64,000 nucleotides of DNA from Stereocaulon alpinum (GCA_018257865.1 JAEUBA010000024.1:1-64000), one strand, 5' to 3'. Counted from the first letter of the stretch, positions 25,632 through 39,023 are shown. Notes: generated by a model not told the origin, from the letters alone. A program made the numbers and translations.

Positions 25632-28600
25632 TAGTAGGTAGCTTGATCCCCTATTACCTACCCTAGACAACCTAATTAGCAGGGTGTCTATTAGGCTTAG
25701 TAAACTGGGGATTGATTAAATCTAGCTAGCTAAGCTATAGTATTTTATCTAGGAGTTAGCGCTAAGCCGCTAGTTACGGAGCGGAGCGACGTTATTCTAA
25801 TACTAGCAAAAGTTTTAGTCTATCGAAAAAATAGTACTAATTAACGCTAAATCTAGTAATTAGCTAGTATAGAAACGGGCCTATAAGGCTAAGTAATCGC
25901 TGTAATCTAATTAGTTAGATTATAGCTTCCCTTTCTACCTAGGCGTTTATCTTTAGCTTAATAGCGTTATTATCTACTAATTACTTTAAGGCCTAGTAGT
26001 AGCGCTCCTTAGTTATAGTATCTACTAGGTTATAATTTCTATTAATCTACCGCACCTCGTTAATCTCCCTCCTCTTATAGGACTGCCGTAGCCCTATTAT
26101 ATCGATTATTAGTCGTTTCTCAGCGGTGGTACTAAGGCGTATAATATAATCGTATAAGGAGTAAGAGTCGGTATATAGAATTAGTAGTATCTTCGCCTAA
26201 GTAATACCCTTAATAGTAGATTATAGGGTAGTAGTAATATCGAACCCTACTACTATTATATATAGCTCTGAAGCTAGTACCGATCTTATAACTCTCTTAT
26301 ATTTAGTACTACTCTAGTAGATAATATTACTACTAATATTAATAGTCGATTCACCTAGCTATTACTTATTAGTAAGGATAATAACGTACCTAATCTAAGA
26401 GCTAAGGTCAGCGTTGTTAGCGAAGGCCGTATTAATAAAGACTAGTAGTTTCAGCTTCTCTAGAGTAAGCTTAACGAATTATAGACCTCAGCAGTAGTTC
26501 TCCTTTTACTAATTTAACTATTTATTTAACTAATCAGCGTCTTCTTTTACTAGCTGAGTAATTTAGGCTACCCTAAATAGTATAAAAACTATCTCTAGTT
26601 AACTTATAGAGGCTATATAGGCACCGTAGGCTCTTTCCTTAATATATTACGATTTAATATCGCTAGCGGTGGCGGTGTTAATTATATTAATTTTATTGCA
26701 TTACCGTTGCTACGAGAGTTTCAGAATATCGCCGTTGGTGGAGATAGTAGTGCTATTAAATTAGAGGTCTTTTTCTTTATCTAGCTTCTTAATTGGCTTT
26801 GCTAGGAAGCCTATATCAAGGCGTACTTACTCTTCTAGCTCTAAGTATTCGGCTGTTCCGCAAAATAGGGAGTTATTAGTTTATAGGCTAATAATTACCT
26901 GCTTGGAGTATATAAGGTAGGGATTAAATAAGGAGACGGTAAGGCCTAGCTTACCGGTATAGTAGTTATAGTAGGTCTTAAACTAATACGTCCCTGCTTC
27001 TAGGACGCTATATAGTAGGCAGACTACTTTTAGTATATTATCTCCTAAGTTAGTGCCTTACGGTAGCTTTATATAGACTAGGCGGCTTAGTACTAAAGTT
27101 AACTATATATAAGCTTACGAAATATCGCGTATGTAGAGGTTACGTAGTAGAATTATAGTAAGGTAAATAATAAGGCGCTAGCTAGCGCGTTAAATTATTA
27201 GTAACTACGTTAGTACCTCCTTCTTACCTTTATTATTATAGGCTTAGACGACTAGTCTAGACTTTTCGAATAGTATAGTACTATCCTACTTAATATTATC
27301 GATAAATCGGTAGCTAAAGATACGGGTATTTAGCGGTATATTATACTTACTAATAACCTTAAAGACTCCTTTAGTAATAAGGCCGTCGATTTCTTTTTAA
27401 CGAGAGTTAATAAATAGGCTATTTAGCGATCGAATAGTACCTTCTACTCGCAGCTTTATTAATAGCTTAATATCTAATTACTCCTTATTAATAAGGTAAG
27501 CGTAGCGGGTAGGTAGGTATCGCTATCGCTGCGGGTTTTAGCGTATAGTAGTAGCTTCCTTAGCTAGTAGGTCTACTTAAATTATAGGAGGCAGTTACTT
27601 AGTTATAGGAGGCTGAGGGTTAACTAAGTAAGGCTTAACTAAGGTAATTCGGAAGGTTATAGGGCTGCTACTAAGTTTAACCGTATAGGCTTAGTCGTCT
27701 ATAGCGAGTAGTTAGTAGGGCCCTTTCTATCCTTTACCTTTTCGCTATACTAGGACGTTGCTGCTAATAGGAGTATTTAGAATTACGTCGCTTTATAGAC
27801 CGTTACGGTAGCGTAAGGCTTCAGTAATATCTCTCTTTACTAGTAATTCTAACGCTTCTTTTATTACGCGTTTAATAGCCTTACCTTATTCCGTAATTAA
27901 TAGGTATATAGGGTCTAATTTAGTAAGCTTTAGAAACGTACTAAATAAAAGTAGCGTAAGAGTTAGCCTATTAGGTTTAGCTATATTATTAATTACCTTA
28001 ACAGCGATTTATAAGACGAATTACTTACCTAGCAGTAGTAGGTCTTCTCAGATAATATTATAAGCACGCCTAAGAGGTGCGTAGTAGCGTTTAACTAGAC
28101 TAATTAAGTAGTATACTTTAACTAGGATATATTTTAACTTAATTACTATTCCCTTTACCTTAGAGGCGAATTCGGTGCTAATAAATTACTTACTAGCGTT
28201 ATAGACTAGCAGGTCTAGTAGTCTAATATAAGTATTAATCTAGTAGGCCCTTAGTATATCCTATACCGTTTCTACTAAAATATCTTTCAGAAAGCGGGCG
28301 GTTTAGAAGCGCGTAGCCTTATCGACTATATATAGGACTAAGGCCGTAGGGCTATCTAAGTATATAATATTAATTATTACTAAGTGATTAAATTGCAGGT
28401 CGTTTTTAATAGTAAATTTAAACCTTCCTAGCGATCTTCTATATTTCTAGTAAGTTAAGCAAAACTTACTCAGTCGATTAATAGCGTCCTAGTCAAAATA
28501 GTAGCCGGATCGGTATAGCAGGCGTACTAGGCGTATTATTAAGGGGTGCCTAAAGCGGCGGTATAGGCGTCTAAGGTCTTACTTACTTAATTAGCTGCTT

Positions 28601-30745
28601 GCAACACCGTTATTAGTATAGGTATTAATATAGGCGTAGGATAGCGATAATCCCTATATAAGGAATAGGTAACTGTATAGCCTTATAATAGGGACTTACC
28701 TATTACCGCTAACTAGGCAGTTAGTTAGATTATTAAAATAAAACCCTGCCTAGTCGAGGTCTCGCAGGTAGAGAAGGAATAGCGTATCAGCGTCGATAAT
28801 ATAGAATTCGATAACGCTAATTAGTAAATCGACGGTAATAGTACCTTTTAATAAGGCTTCGCTAATACCGAATTTAAATCTAGCGCTACTAGCCTTATCG
28901 GTGTTAATATTAACGTCTTGCTTACGCCGTAGTACTAGATATTAATTATAGCCTGCTAACGAATTATAGGCAGCGCCTGTGTCGATTATAAGGCCGTAGA
29001 AGTAGCTATCGCCGTATCTTTTAGCGGGGCGGTGAGGTACTTCTCCCTAGATATTAATATTATCCTAGATAGATAGTACCTTCGTAACGGTATATAAAGT
29101 CGCCTAATTAGCTAGCTTTTAGTATACAGCCTTGCCGTTAATAGCACCTATAGATATTAGGAAAGATTTATTATTATCTTAATTAGCTGGGTCGTTAGTA
29201 GTATCTTTAATAGCACTGCCTTCGCTATCTTCTTCTTTTTCGCCTTTAACGTCGGTGAGGTATTGCTTAAAGCTACGTTAGCGTTCTTCCTTAGGGTAAT
29301 TAGTTAACTAGTATCCTTCCTTTTTATAGATAAAGTATCGCTTTTTATTCGTTGAATTACTAGAATTATTAGAGTTATATCTTAGCTTACTTAGATATCT
29401 TAATTAGCTGCGACTACTGGATTCGGGGGTTTCAGTAGCGACGATCTGTATATATTATTTCGCTTAGCGATAAGACGCTGCGGCGGTCTTATAAGGCTAT
29501 CGATAATTAGAGGTCCTAGATAAGGTTTTATATAGTATCCGGTGGTTTTCGATAGACGATCTCGTAGGTAGGTATAGACTTATAAGTAGTAATTATCTTC
29601 TAGTAGATAAAGCTATCCCTATAAAGGTTCTCGTCTAGGCTGTATTATAGTTCTCTTAGTCTTAATATTATAGCGTCTAAGTACTCCGTTAGGGTCTTAT
29701 CTTTATTATAGTTAATAAATAGTTGTAAGGATACGCTATTCTATTTATTAAGGCAGGCGATTTAGTATTCTCTTCCTTTAAAGTTTCCTTTAAAAGTAAG
29801 CCGTAGTAAGTCTAGGTTTATTACTAAGAAGGAATATTAGTTACTAAAGTAGAAATTAAGTATATCGCCGGCTAGTATATACTGAAATACTATATACAGC
29901 TTAGTTAATAGTATCCCTACGTTAGAGGCGGTAGTTAAGAAGATCTTTAGCTTATAGTTAAAGGTATCGCTTCTTCTATTATATTTTATCTCTTCCGTAT
30001 AGAGCTTAGTTAACGCGGTAAGCTCCTAGGAAAGGCCTTACTCCTAGTAATTAGCGATAGCGTTAGAGATCTTAAAACTATTAATTAGGGCCGTTTAGAG
30101 GGGTATCTAGGAGCGTTAATATTACTATTATATCGTATTAAATAGCGTAGCAGTCCCAGTTAGTATTTTAATTTTAGCTGAGGTTGAGGTAGGCGTGTTG
30201 AAATTATCACCTAGGGTAGGCGTACTAGGCGTATTAGAGTTACTAGAGGTAGAGGTAGAGGTAACGTTAGATTTCTTTACTAGCTTCTGTACGTCTACAG
30301 GCTAATTAGACTATAGTTAGACTGCCAGCCTCGCTAGGTACTTATAGATATAAGTCCTATCTTTTAGTATATAGACGCCGCGAGTAAAAAGTAGCTCCCT
30401 AAGGTTTCGTAGCAGTAGTTTCTCTACCTTACTGAATATAGCTTCGTCCTAATCGTTAAAGTCTTTAAGGAAGTAGATCTATAGATTACGCCCTTCTTCT
30501 TCGCAGTTCTGGTAGTAGCTTATTACTTAGGTAATATATATCCCTAGGGTAGTACCTAAGGACTTTTTAGGGTCCTTAAGGATAATCCCTAACGGTATCG
30601 CTATTCCTTCGTCTTCTCCTTATATAGCTGGTTACGTTATCGTAAGGTTAGGCGTTACAGCGGAGGCTTAGTATTATAGGTAAGGTTTTAGTATTATAGT
30701 TAAAATTTTCTTTACCTTACTAATCTGAGGTCGATAACTAATTAG

Positions 30746-30949
30746 TATCGGTAGACCCTCTTGCTGAGTTCTACTAATTAGTAGGTAGCTTGATCCCCTA
30801 TTACCTACCCCAGACAACCTAATTAGCAGGGTGTCTATTAGGCTTAGTAAACTAAGGATTGATTGAATCTAGCTAGCTAAGCTATAGTGTTTTATCTAGG
30901 AGTTGGCGCCAAGCCGCTAGTTACGGAGCGGAGCGACGTTATTCCGACA
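30746..30949 (-). repeat. Inner copia LTR, intact copy
   Basis: This 204-bp LTR is uninterrupted and provides the reference that defines the MITE in the other copy. Towards the interior (plus-strand left) lies the leader sequence shared with the outer element. Confidence 0.9.
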
Positions 30950-30954
30950 CAGGT

Positions 30955-31031
30955 TGTCTAGGGTAGGTAATAGGGGATTAAGCTACCTACTAATCGGTAC
31001 TACCTAGACTAGCAGCTAGGGTGTACCGATA
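30955..31031 (+). repeat. Outer copia 5' LTR, second segment
   Basis: After the CAGGT duplication the outer LTR resumes exactly where it broke off and ends ACCGATA (CCGACA with RIP). Together with 24,898-25,030 it is 210 bp, the same as the right LTR. Confidence 0.9.
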
Positions 31032-31710
31032 CTAATCAGTTATCGACCTTAGATTAGTAAGGTAAAAATTAATACCAAAAACACCAAATTTTTAACTATA
31101 ATACTAACCCTTAACGATATCTTAGCTAGCTATACCGCTAGCTATAGAGCTAGGTACTAAAGAACTATAGGAAGCTATAATTATATTAATAGGAGTTATC
31201 CTTAATAACCCTAAAAAGACCTTAGCTAACGGCCTAGGATTATTTATTAAGTATATAATAAATTTCTACCGAACCCTTAAAGAAGAAGGGTAAGATCTAT
31301 AGCTAACCTTTAACTAAGACTTTAACAATTAGGATAAGGCCTTATTTAAGAAGGTAGATAAAGTCCTAATATAAGTCCTTAGGAACCTACTTTATAACCG
31401 TAGTATCTTTATACCTAAGGATAAGACCTCCGTCTATATATATATAGTAAGGCTAATAGACTAACTAACTTTCCCTAAATAGCCTATAAATATACTAAAG
31501 CTAGTGAAGAAGAAGTCTAATATTAACTCTACTAGTAACTCTAACACGCCTAGTACGCCCGCCTTAGGAAATAATTTTAACACGCCTACCTTAACCTTAG
31601 CTAAAATCGAAATACCTAGTACGCTATTTAATATAATATAATTAAAAGCTAAGAAAGAGTATAGGTCTATATCTATATAGGAACGAGAATTAGGAATAGT
31701 AATAAGTAAA

Positions 31711-31970
31711 GCTGCTACTCCTAGTAACGCTGCTACTCCTAGTAATACTATAGTTCCTAGTAACGCTGCAGCTTAGTAAACTTCTAGTACTACTATAGCT
31801 CTTAGTAAGGCTATAGCTTCTAGCGAGACTATAGCTCCTAGTAAAGCTATAGTTACTAGTAAAGTAGCAGCTTAGTAGCTTAGCAGCCCTATAACTCCTA
31901 GTAAAGCTATAGTTACTAGTAACGCTATAGTTCCTAGTAACGCTATAATTTAGCAGCTTCCTAGTAATAC
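31711..31970 (+). repeat. RIP-damaged 18-bp tandem repeats in the outer copia element
   Basis: More than ten degenerate units of the type GCTATAGTTCCTAGTAAC follow one another, corresponding to a hexapeptide repeat of the kind APSNAA before RIP. The inner, full-size relative does not show this array at the matching place. It may be an expansion in the gag C-terminus or captured sequence. Confidence 0.75.
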
Positions 31971-32533
31971 TATAGACCTATACTATTACTTAATACCGGC
32001 TAGGGGTAAGCTATACCTTATTTAGTATAGTCTAGTTACTAAGCTAGGTAGAACGATACTATTTTTATACTTATATTTCGTCTTGTATTTCGCTGCGCGA
32101 AACCTATATTTATTTTAATATTTCCTACTTCTTTAACTTTTCGATTCTAGCTATATTAGTAGGCTATCTATCGATATCCTAGTACCTACCGCCGCTAGGT
32201 ATAGGCTACCTAATACGCTAGAGGTATTATTCGCAAGTAGTTTATATAGTTACTAGTCCCTATATCGCCGTCGCTAAATAGCGACTTTTAACAAATCTTA
32301 GCGCTCCGCACCTCGCCGCAACCGCTGAGAAACGCCTAATAATCGATATAATAGGGCTACGGTAGTCCTATAAGAGGAGGGAGATTAATAAGGTGCGGTA
32401 GATTAATAGGAATTATAACCTAGTAGATACTATAACTAAGGAGCGCTACTACTAGGCCTTAAAGTAATTAGTAGATAGTAACGCTATTAAGTTAAAGATA
32501 AACGCTTAGGTAGAAAGAGAAGCTATAATCTAA

Positions 32534-35500
32534 CTAGAGGGTCGCTATTTCGAAGCGAAATTTTTATACTAAATATAGCCTAGAAGTATTCGTATCGAGT
32601 TGTATAAATCTATATAAGTCTATATAAAATTATATATAAAGACCTATATAGAACTATATACTATTTCCTAAAAGGGCCTAGTCTAGTATACTAGGATATT
32701 AGTTAATTTCTAATAAAAAAACTTTCTTTCCTTAATAACTATCTATTAGTAAGTTATATAGATCCTATATAGGCTCCCTTATATAGAGTTATATAGTAGC
32801 CTACTAGATCTATCTAGGCTTTATATAGAACTATAGACTATTATATAGAGTGATATAATACGACGTAGATAATAGTAAAGCTATATAGAGTCTTTCAGCT
32901 AAGTATATCTCTATTTTAGTTCCGTACTAACCTATTTCCTTTCTATATAGACTTTTAATCTTTTATACCCTTTTTTACTAATCTATACTAATCTTAATAA
33001 ATCTATACTAAACCGTGATATAATAGCCTTAGATGATAAAGAGGACGAATAACTGTGTATATATCCGCGCGATTTCGGTATAAAAGTATACGCGGACGGT
33101 AAGACCCCGAAATTAGATATCTTACGAAAAGTAGAATAATTTATATAGGGGCTTAATAAAGTCCCTATAAAGACTATAGACATAGCTGTATAGCCGGCCG
33201 TTAATAAAGTCGTTTTATATATAGATAAAAAGTTAGTCTATATAGCTCCTTTACTATTCCTTATAATTTAATACTAATTAGTAAGAATTTGAACCGTCTA
33301 TATATTATTAAGGGCGTGCTATTATAAAGCTATATAACCTTATACTATTCCGGTAAGGAAGTATATATACCCTATATAAAAAGTTTAAGCTCCTTTATAT
33401 CTTATCGTAGTAATATATAGTTCTATAATAATATATACGTAAATTATTTAACCTCCGGCGATAGTATTAGTTAATATAACTTTATACTTAGTTAGTACCT
33501 ATTCGGCCTAGATTTATATAGTAATCGTACTAATTTATATAGAGAAAGTTAAGGCTGCGGCTAAGAAGGATACCTTAGACTCTAATAGTATATCTCCTTA
33601 TAATACTATTTAATACTATACTAATCTATATAGGTCTACGCAAAAAGGCTAAGATTAGCTATATATTAGAAAAGGAAGTTTACGTAGGGCTTAAGGAAAA
33701 GTATTAAGAGCTTACTAAAATATATAGCCGCCTTATAGATCTATATAAAGAGGGATAGGATAATATAGATAAGGATAGTAAGGCTAAGTTAGGGGCGGAT
33801 AGTAGGGCGTAGTATAGATCTATATATAACTATAAAGGTTCGAACTAAACCTATAAAGGTTCGAATCGAACCTATATAGGATATAAGTAGGATATATAAA
33901 GATCTTTATAGAAAAGTACTCTCCTATATAAAAATATAATATAACTATAATAATTTATAATATTAATTTTCTAATAATACCTTAGGATAAACGACGTTAT
34001 CTGTTTTCTAATCTATACTAGTTAGTAAAAGAACTGCAAGTCTTTATATATCTTTTATATAGGATAGTATAATATAGAGCTACCTATAACTAAAATAGGA
34101 TAATAGTAGGTTAATTCCTATAATAGATAGTAACTATCCTTATAACTTATTAATAGTTATTATAAAATAGAGCTGAACTGGAAACTATTTATATATAAGG
34201 ATCTAAGGATAGTTACTATCTTTACTAGTTAGATTAATTCTTAGAATTAAGTATAACCTACTATCCTACTTTCCTCCTAGAAGACGACCTTTAATATACT
34301 ATTAGGATAGACGTATAATAACTAGTCGTATTCTATTATATATACTCTTATTAGGGTATAGATTCCGTAGTAATATAATTAGGGCCCTAACCTTAAGATA
34401 TAGCTATATAGAAGGGAACTTAGATAGCTTTAGAGATTATAAAAACTTAAGACTTAATCTATCTATTATACCCTCCGATAATAAACTATTAGTAGATAGA
34501 AAATACTATATATCGCTAGGTAGATAGGAAAGGATCTCTATATTTAGGAGCGCTACTATATTATTCCGTAGAGATAAGATCGCTTAACTTTTAAAGAAAT
34601 CCGGTACTAGCGAGGAACGTATAAGGTTAATAGTTAGAAAGATTAATTCCGTAAAAAGTTATATATCCTAATATAGGTTTATAATTTCTAGCGGTAGTTA
34701 TACTAACCTATATAAAGATAGTTTATAGGATATACGGGTAATCTAACTCGCGAATACCTAATTATTAGACCCAGCGCAAAGCCGTATATTCTAGGTAAGG
34801 TTAAATATCGAAAGTTATAGCTAAATTTAGGAACTACGAAGGCTTATATTAACCTATATAGTATAATTACCCTTAGGAACTACTAGTATAGTCTATATAA
34901 AGTCTCCCCCTATAATTACCGGTATACTACCAAATAGATTATTATTCTTATAGATATTATATAGGGTAGTATTTACTATAGTAAAGTTACTCTTATTCTA
35001 TATAGATACCTTATCTTAGATAATTAGAGTTATACGGCGAATTAGCTGGGCCGTATTAGACTATACTAGAATATAATAGGTAAACGTATTATCGCAGTTG
35101 ATTAGGATCTTAAAACGGGAATATAAGGTATAGCTACTAGGTAGTAAGATTACTATAATACCTATAGAAGTAACGTATAGAATAATATATCCTTAGGCGT
35201 AGAAGTAGTAATATAATATCTTATATAGAAAAGTTTTGCTAGTACCCGCAGTACTATAGACGAAAAAGTATATAGATTAAGGGGTTATAGTAATAGCTAT
35301 AACGATTATATTAAAAGCGTAATATTACTTAATATTTAATTATAGAATAGTACGATTATAGAATAATACCTACTCCGTAATATTATAGCTTAGCTTAGAC
35401 GCGATAAGGAAAGGGTAAGTATACGTAGACTAAGGTAGAATTAGTACAGGTAAGTTATAATCCGTAAGCTTTCTTCCCTAATTATATAACTATTCAGCAA

Positions 35501-38500
35501 TTAGAAATAACCTATAGTTAAGGTATATATCTAGGGAATTAGCTAGTACTGATAGGTAATCGCGAGTAATACGACGTAGTAAATTATCGCAAAGATCTAT
35601 ATAGAAATATTCCTAAAGTTTTAATAGTTCGCTTAAATTACCGTTAATTAGTATAGTTACGAATAGAGAACGTAACGCCTAACCGGTAGAAAAGTATTTT
35701 AACTTATTAAAGTATTAAAACTATTCGCTATTATCGTCTAAAAGACCTAACGTAATATAAGTAGCCTAGAAGGTTAGGTATAAAATAGTATTAATAGTAC
35801 GAATAGCCGTAAAACTAGTAGGCCCCTAAACTACTATAAGTAGTATACGTAAGTAAAAACGCTCGCCCTATACTAGTCCGTAATAATATATCCGGCTAAT
35901 TATACGGCCCCGTTACTAAGGTATCTAGCGCCGTTTACCTTTCTTACTATAGTAGACGTAATACTCCGGGAAATTATAGTATAAAAGGTAGTAGCTATTA
36001 GTATATTTAGTATTATACCATAAAAAACTAGTAAGGGTTATCTTAGCTTCTTTAAGGACCTATATAAGGTTAATAATATCCTTACGAAAATATACCTACT
36101 GCTCGTTAGGGAGGTATAGTGCTAATCGAATTACCAGCGGATCTTTATTATAATTACGGAACTCGAACAGGTTCTACGTAGCCTAGTACGGACTAATATA
36201 ATAACTATTAAGATACTATATAATTTCGTTATATTCGTTAGCGAGCTTTAAAGTCGTACGGTCTATACCTTTATATATATATTTATATATATACTTAATA
36301 GCACTAACCGATACGCACACCTCTATATTAATATATATAGAGTATTTACGAGTTAGCTAGGGGTTATATAGAACTACCTAGTAGTTATCTAGTACTACGT
36401 CCTAACTATTTACTTTTTTAATCTAAGTGCGACTATTATTATAATAACGGTACTAAGGGTAACTATCTTCTATAATAGATATTTTAGGCTGAAAACTCCT
36501 TAGAAACTTTTTAGAATAGATCTACCTAAAGCCGTTTAGGTACTTAACTATATAGGGCGACTTTAGGTTCTACTACCCGTAAGGGCTATAGGTTATTTAA
36601 TCTTAGATAATTTACTATAATAATCCGTTAAGATTAATTATAGGATTAGGTAGCTCTGCGTAGACTAGGTTATTAATACGGCCTTAGTATAAAAAGTTAT
36701 TATCTCGATAGAGAAAGAGGAGGATATATATATAGGGTAGGCCTTATTTCTAATACTTAATTATCTATATAATCCTAAGATATTATCCGAACTAATCTTT
36801 AAGGTCCTATATTAAAGCGGACTATTTCATATAGAAGACGCGCGCTATTAGGTCTACGCGATTAGTAGCGGTTTAATTATTAAAGGCTATAGCCTAAAGC
36901 TTAGGCTAGTGCGGATTTACTATTATTATTATAAAAAATATAGCCTTTCCGAAATAGCGTTAGATCGCTAGGGAGTCCTAGTAATTTTAGGCTATAAATC
37001 TATTCCCTCTACTAAAGCTAGATAGTAGAATTATACGTCGCCTAAGTATCTCTATATAGCTATTACTAGCTAGCAGAGTATTAGAAACGCCCTAATATAA
37101 ATCGCTACGGATAGTATCCTAATATCTATAATAGAAATCTAAAGTTTACTAATCGATAACTATATAGTAATTAACCAAATATTACTAAAATAAACTACTA
37201 GCCCGCAGTATAGTAGAGTACTAATTAGGATAGGAAAAGAGATAGTAGCGTAACTATATACGCTCTAAGTAATATATAATAATATAGGTATTATTATTAT
37301 TACGGAGGTATAAGGCCTAGTGCTAACCTATATTCCCTTACGGAAAAAGGAGAACGTAGTATAAAGGAAAGTACGCGGTGTTACTATAGTTAATAGTATA
37401 GAAGTAGGGTTCTTTACTATCCTTATACTATTCTATAATAATAATATCCCGAAAGCTGCGGTCTTTATACTTATCCGGAATAAAGGCTATAACCTCTAAC
37501 GTAGTAGGTAGATTTATACGTCTCTTATTAGATCTAGCCTCTATAACTAATTAAAGGCGAGGATTAAGGATAATCTATATTAGGCCTATATAGGCCTAGG
37601 CGCGCTTAATTTATTCCCGTATAGTAGCGTATATATTAATAAAAGAATTCCTATAGGAACGTATTATATTATCTAGGTTTTAGAGTAGCAGCTGCTAGAG
37701 ATTAGGGTAACTATAGAGCTAAGACGTTACTATAGCAGTCGGATTATAAAAGTATAGTTAAGTAAAAGAAGGTATTACCTATATACTAGGATATAGCAGC
37801 CCTTATAGGTGGTAAAGTTCGCTATAAATAGTAAATAATTAGATTCCTATATAGCCTTATAAACGCGTATCCTACTAGTATTTATAGGACGTAAAGGTTA
37901 GCGCGTTATTATAACTATAAATATACTTTAGGAAATACTTAGACCGTAGTATAATACCCTATAATAATTCGCGTAGAAGTTTTAGTAGTTTAGGCGGAGG
38001 AGGTAGTAATCTATTACCCTTTAAATAGTAGGTAGTATATAGTATAGGTCCTTACTTAGCCTCTACCTTCTAGTATAAAGCGGAACAGATCCTATACTAT
38101 TTAGTTATTAGACCTAACGTATATATATCAGCCGTATAGTTTAATATCAGGCCTTTTAATAGCGGAGGAGGAGGATATATAGGAATAGTAGGAAGAAGAG
38201 AAGGATATAGTAGTATTATATAGACTAGCTGTAAAGTAGGAAGGGTATAAAAGGTCGCTATACGTTAACGTTTAGATTAACGCGTTAGTTATAGAACTAT
38301 ATTAGAGTTAAGATCTATAAGAGGACGTCGCTGCTTCAAAGCCTATAGGAAAGAATTAGTAAAGGTTTATATAGGAAAGGTACTAATTTAGAATATACTT
38401 AGTAATAGTAGCAAAGTCTGAGAAGAGACTAATTAGGGGCTAAAAAGTTAGTAATAGGTTTAGTATAGACGTATCTAAAATAGGTCTACTAGGATATAGT

Positions 38501-38697
38501 ATAGTATAGGACTATATAGAGATATATAGAAGGATATAAATAGGTAAGGAAGCTATATAAAGGTAGTAAGGAAGGTATAACAACGCGTATAGGTAAATAA
38601 AAAAATTTGATAGTTAAGTTACGTAATAGAATATACTTAGCGACAAATCATAGCTAATCATTCGGGCAAACCTTAAAGTCGTCTAATATTATATAGA
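32534..38697 (-). mobile_element. Helitron (Rep/helicase), RIP-inactivated, inserted in the outer copia element
   Basis: Comparison with the inner copia shows a clean insertion without target duplication: AATCTAA before 32,534 joins CTAATTA after 38,697. On the minus strand the element begins TC (TCTATATAAT) and ends CTAG, the canonical Helitron TC...CTRR ends. A short hairpin (TCGCT...AGCGA) lies just inside the CTAG end. Minus-strand reading gives the Helitron helicase-like N-terminal domain at about 35,950-36,340 (motifs resembling IKYIYKYIYKG, RLFEFRNYNKDP and FPEYYVYYSKKGKRR). A Pif1-type helicase Walker A (AGT-x-KTFLY) lies at about 35,230-35,280, followed by a segment resembling SGIAAxLLPxGRTxHSRFKIPI. 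RIP stops are present throughout. Confidence 0.85.
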
Positions 38698-38808
38698 CTA
38701 ATTAAATTACTACGTTACTTAGCCCTATAGGCCCGTTTCTATACTAGCTAATTACTAGATTTAGCGTTAATTAGTACTATTTTTTCGACTTTCTAAAACT
38801 TTTACTAG

Positions 38809-39018
38809 TGTTAGAATAACGTCGCTCCGCTCCGTAACTAGCGGCTTAGCGCTAACTCCTAGATAAAATACTATAGCTTAGCTAGCTAGATTTAATCAAT
38901 CCCTAGTTTACTAAGCCCAATAGACACCCTGCTAATCAGGTTGTCTGGGGCAGGTAATAGGGGATCAAGCTACCTACTAATCAGTACTACCTAGACTAGC
39001 AGCTAGGGTGTACCGACA
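38809..39018 (+). repeat. Outer copia 3' LTR
   Basis: This 210-bp LTR starts TGTTAGAATAAC (TGTCGG with RIP), ends TGTACCGACA, and is followed directly by the GAAGA target duplication. Confidence 0.9.
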
Positions 39019-39023
39019 GAAGA

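Larger units (their letters stand above)
25031..30949 (-). mobile_element. Inner Ty1/copia element, complete but RIP-inactivated
   Basis: The element starts TGTCGGTAG and ends TTCCGACA. It is flanked by a perfect 5-bp duplication CAGGT (25,026-25,030 and 30,950-30,954). The LTRs are 25,031-25,802 (204 bp without the MITE) and 30,746-30,949 (204 bp). Coding is on the minus strand: a copia RNase H segment (FANNADLSS-x-I-x-YVI-L) is read at about 26,380-26,440, and gag lies at about 29,900-30,650. Stops are frequent. Without the MITE it measures about 5.35 kb, a normal autonomous copia length. It belongs to the same family as the outer element, whose LTR and leader are closely similar. Confidence 0.85.
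24898..39018 (+). mobile_element. Nested insertion: small copia-type LTR element carrying two further insertions
   Basis: The outer element is defined by 210-bp LTRs that start TGTCGG and end CCGACA (right copy 38,809-39,018; left copy 24,898-25,030 plus 30,955-31,031, split by the inner copia). Without the inner copia (25,031-30,949), one copy of its target duplication and the Helitron (32,534-38,697), the outer element is only about 2.03 kb. Its internal part (31,032-32,533 and 38,698-38,808) holds a gag-like 5' region and the very end of the RNase H region but lacks the rest of pol. It is therefore a non-autonomous derivative. The two LTRs differ almost only by C/T and G/A, as RIP would cause. 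Confidence 0.85.

Noticed and set aside
31711..31970. CRISPR-like array
   Set aside because: The units are directly adjacent without spacers and lie in the coding part of a retroelement in a eukaryote.
32983..33183. 66-codon minus-strand frame inside the Helitron region
   Set aside because: It is a chance open stretch in RIPed DNA with no recognisable domain.
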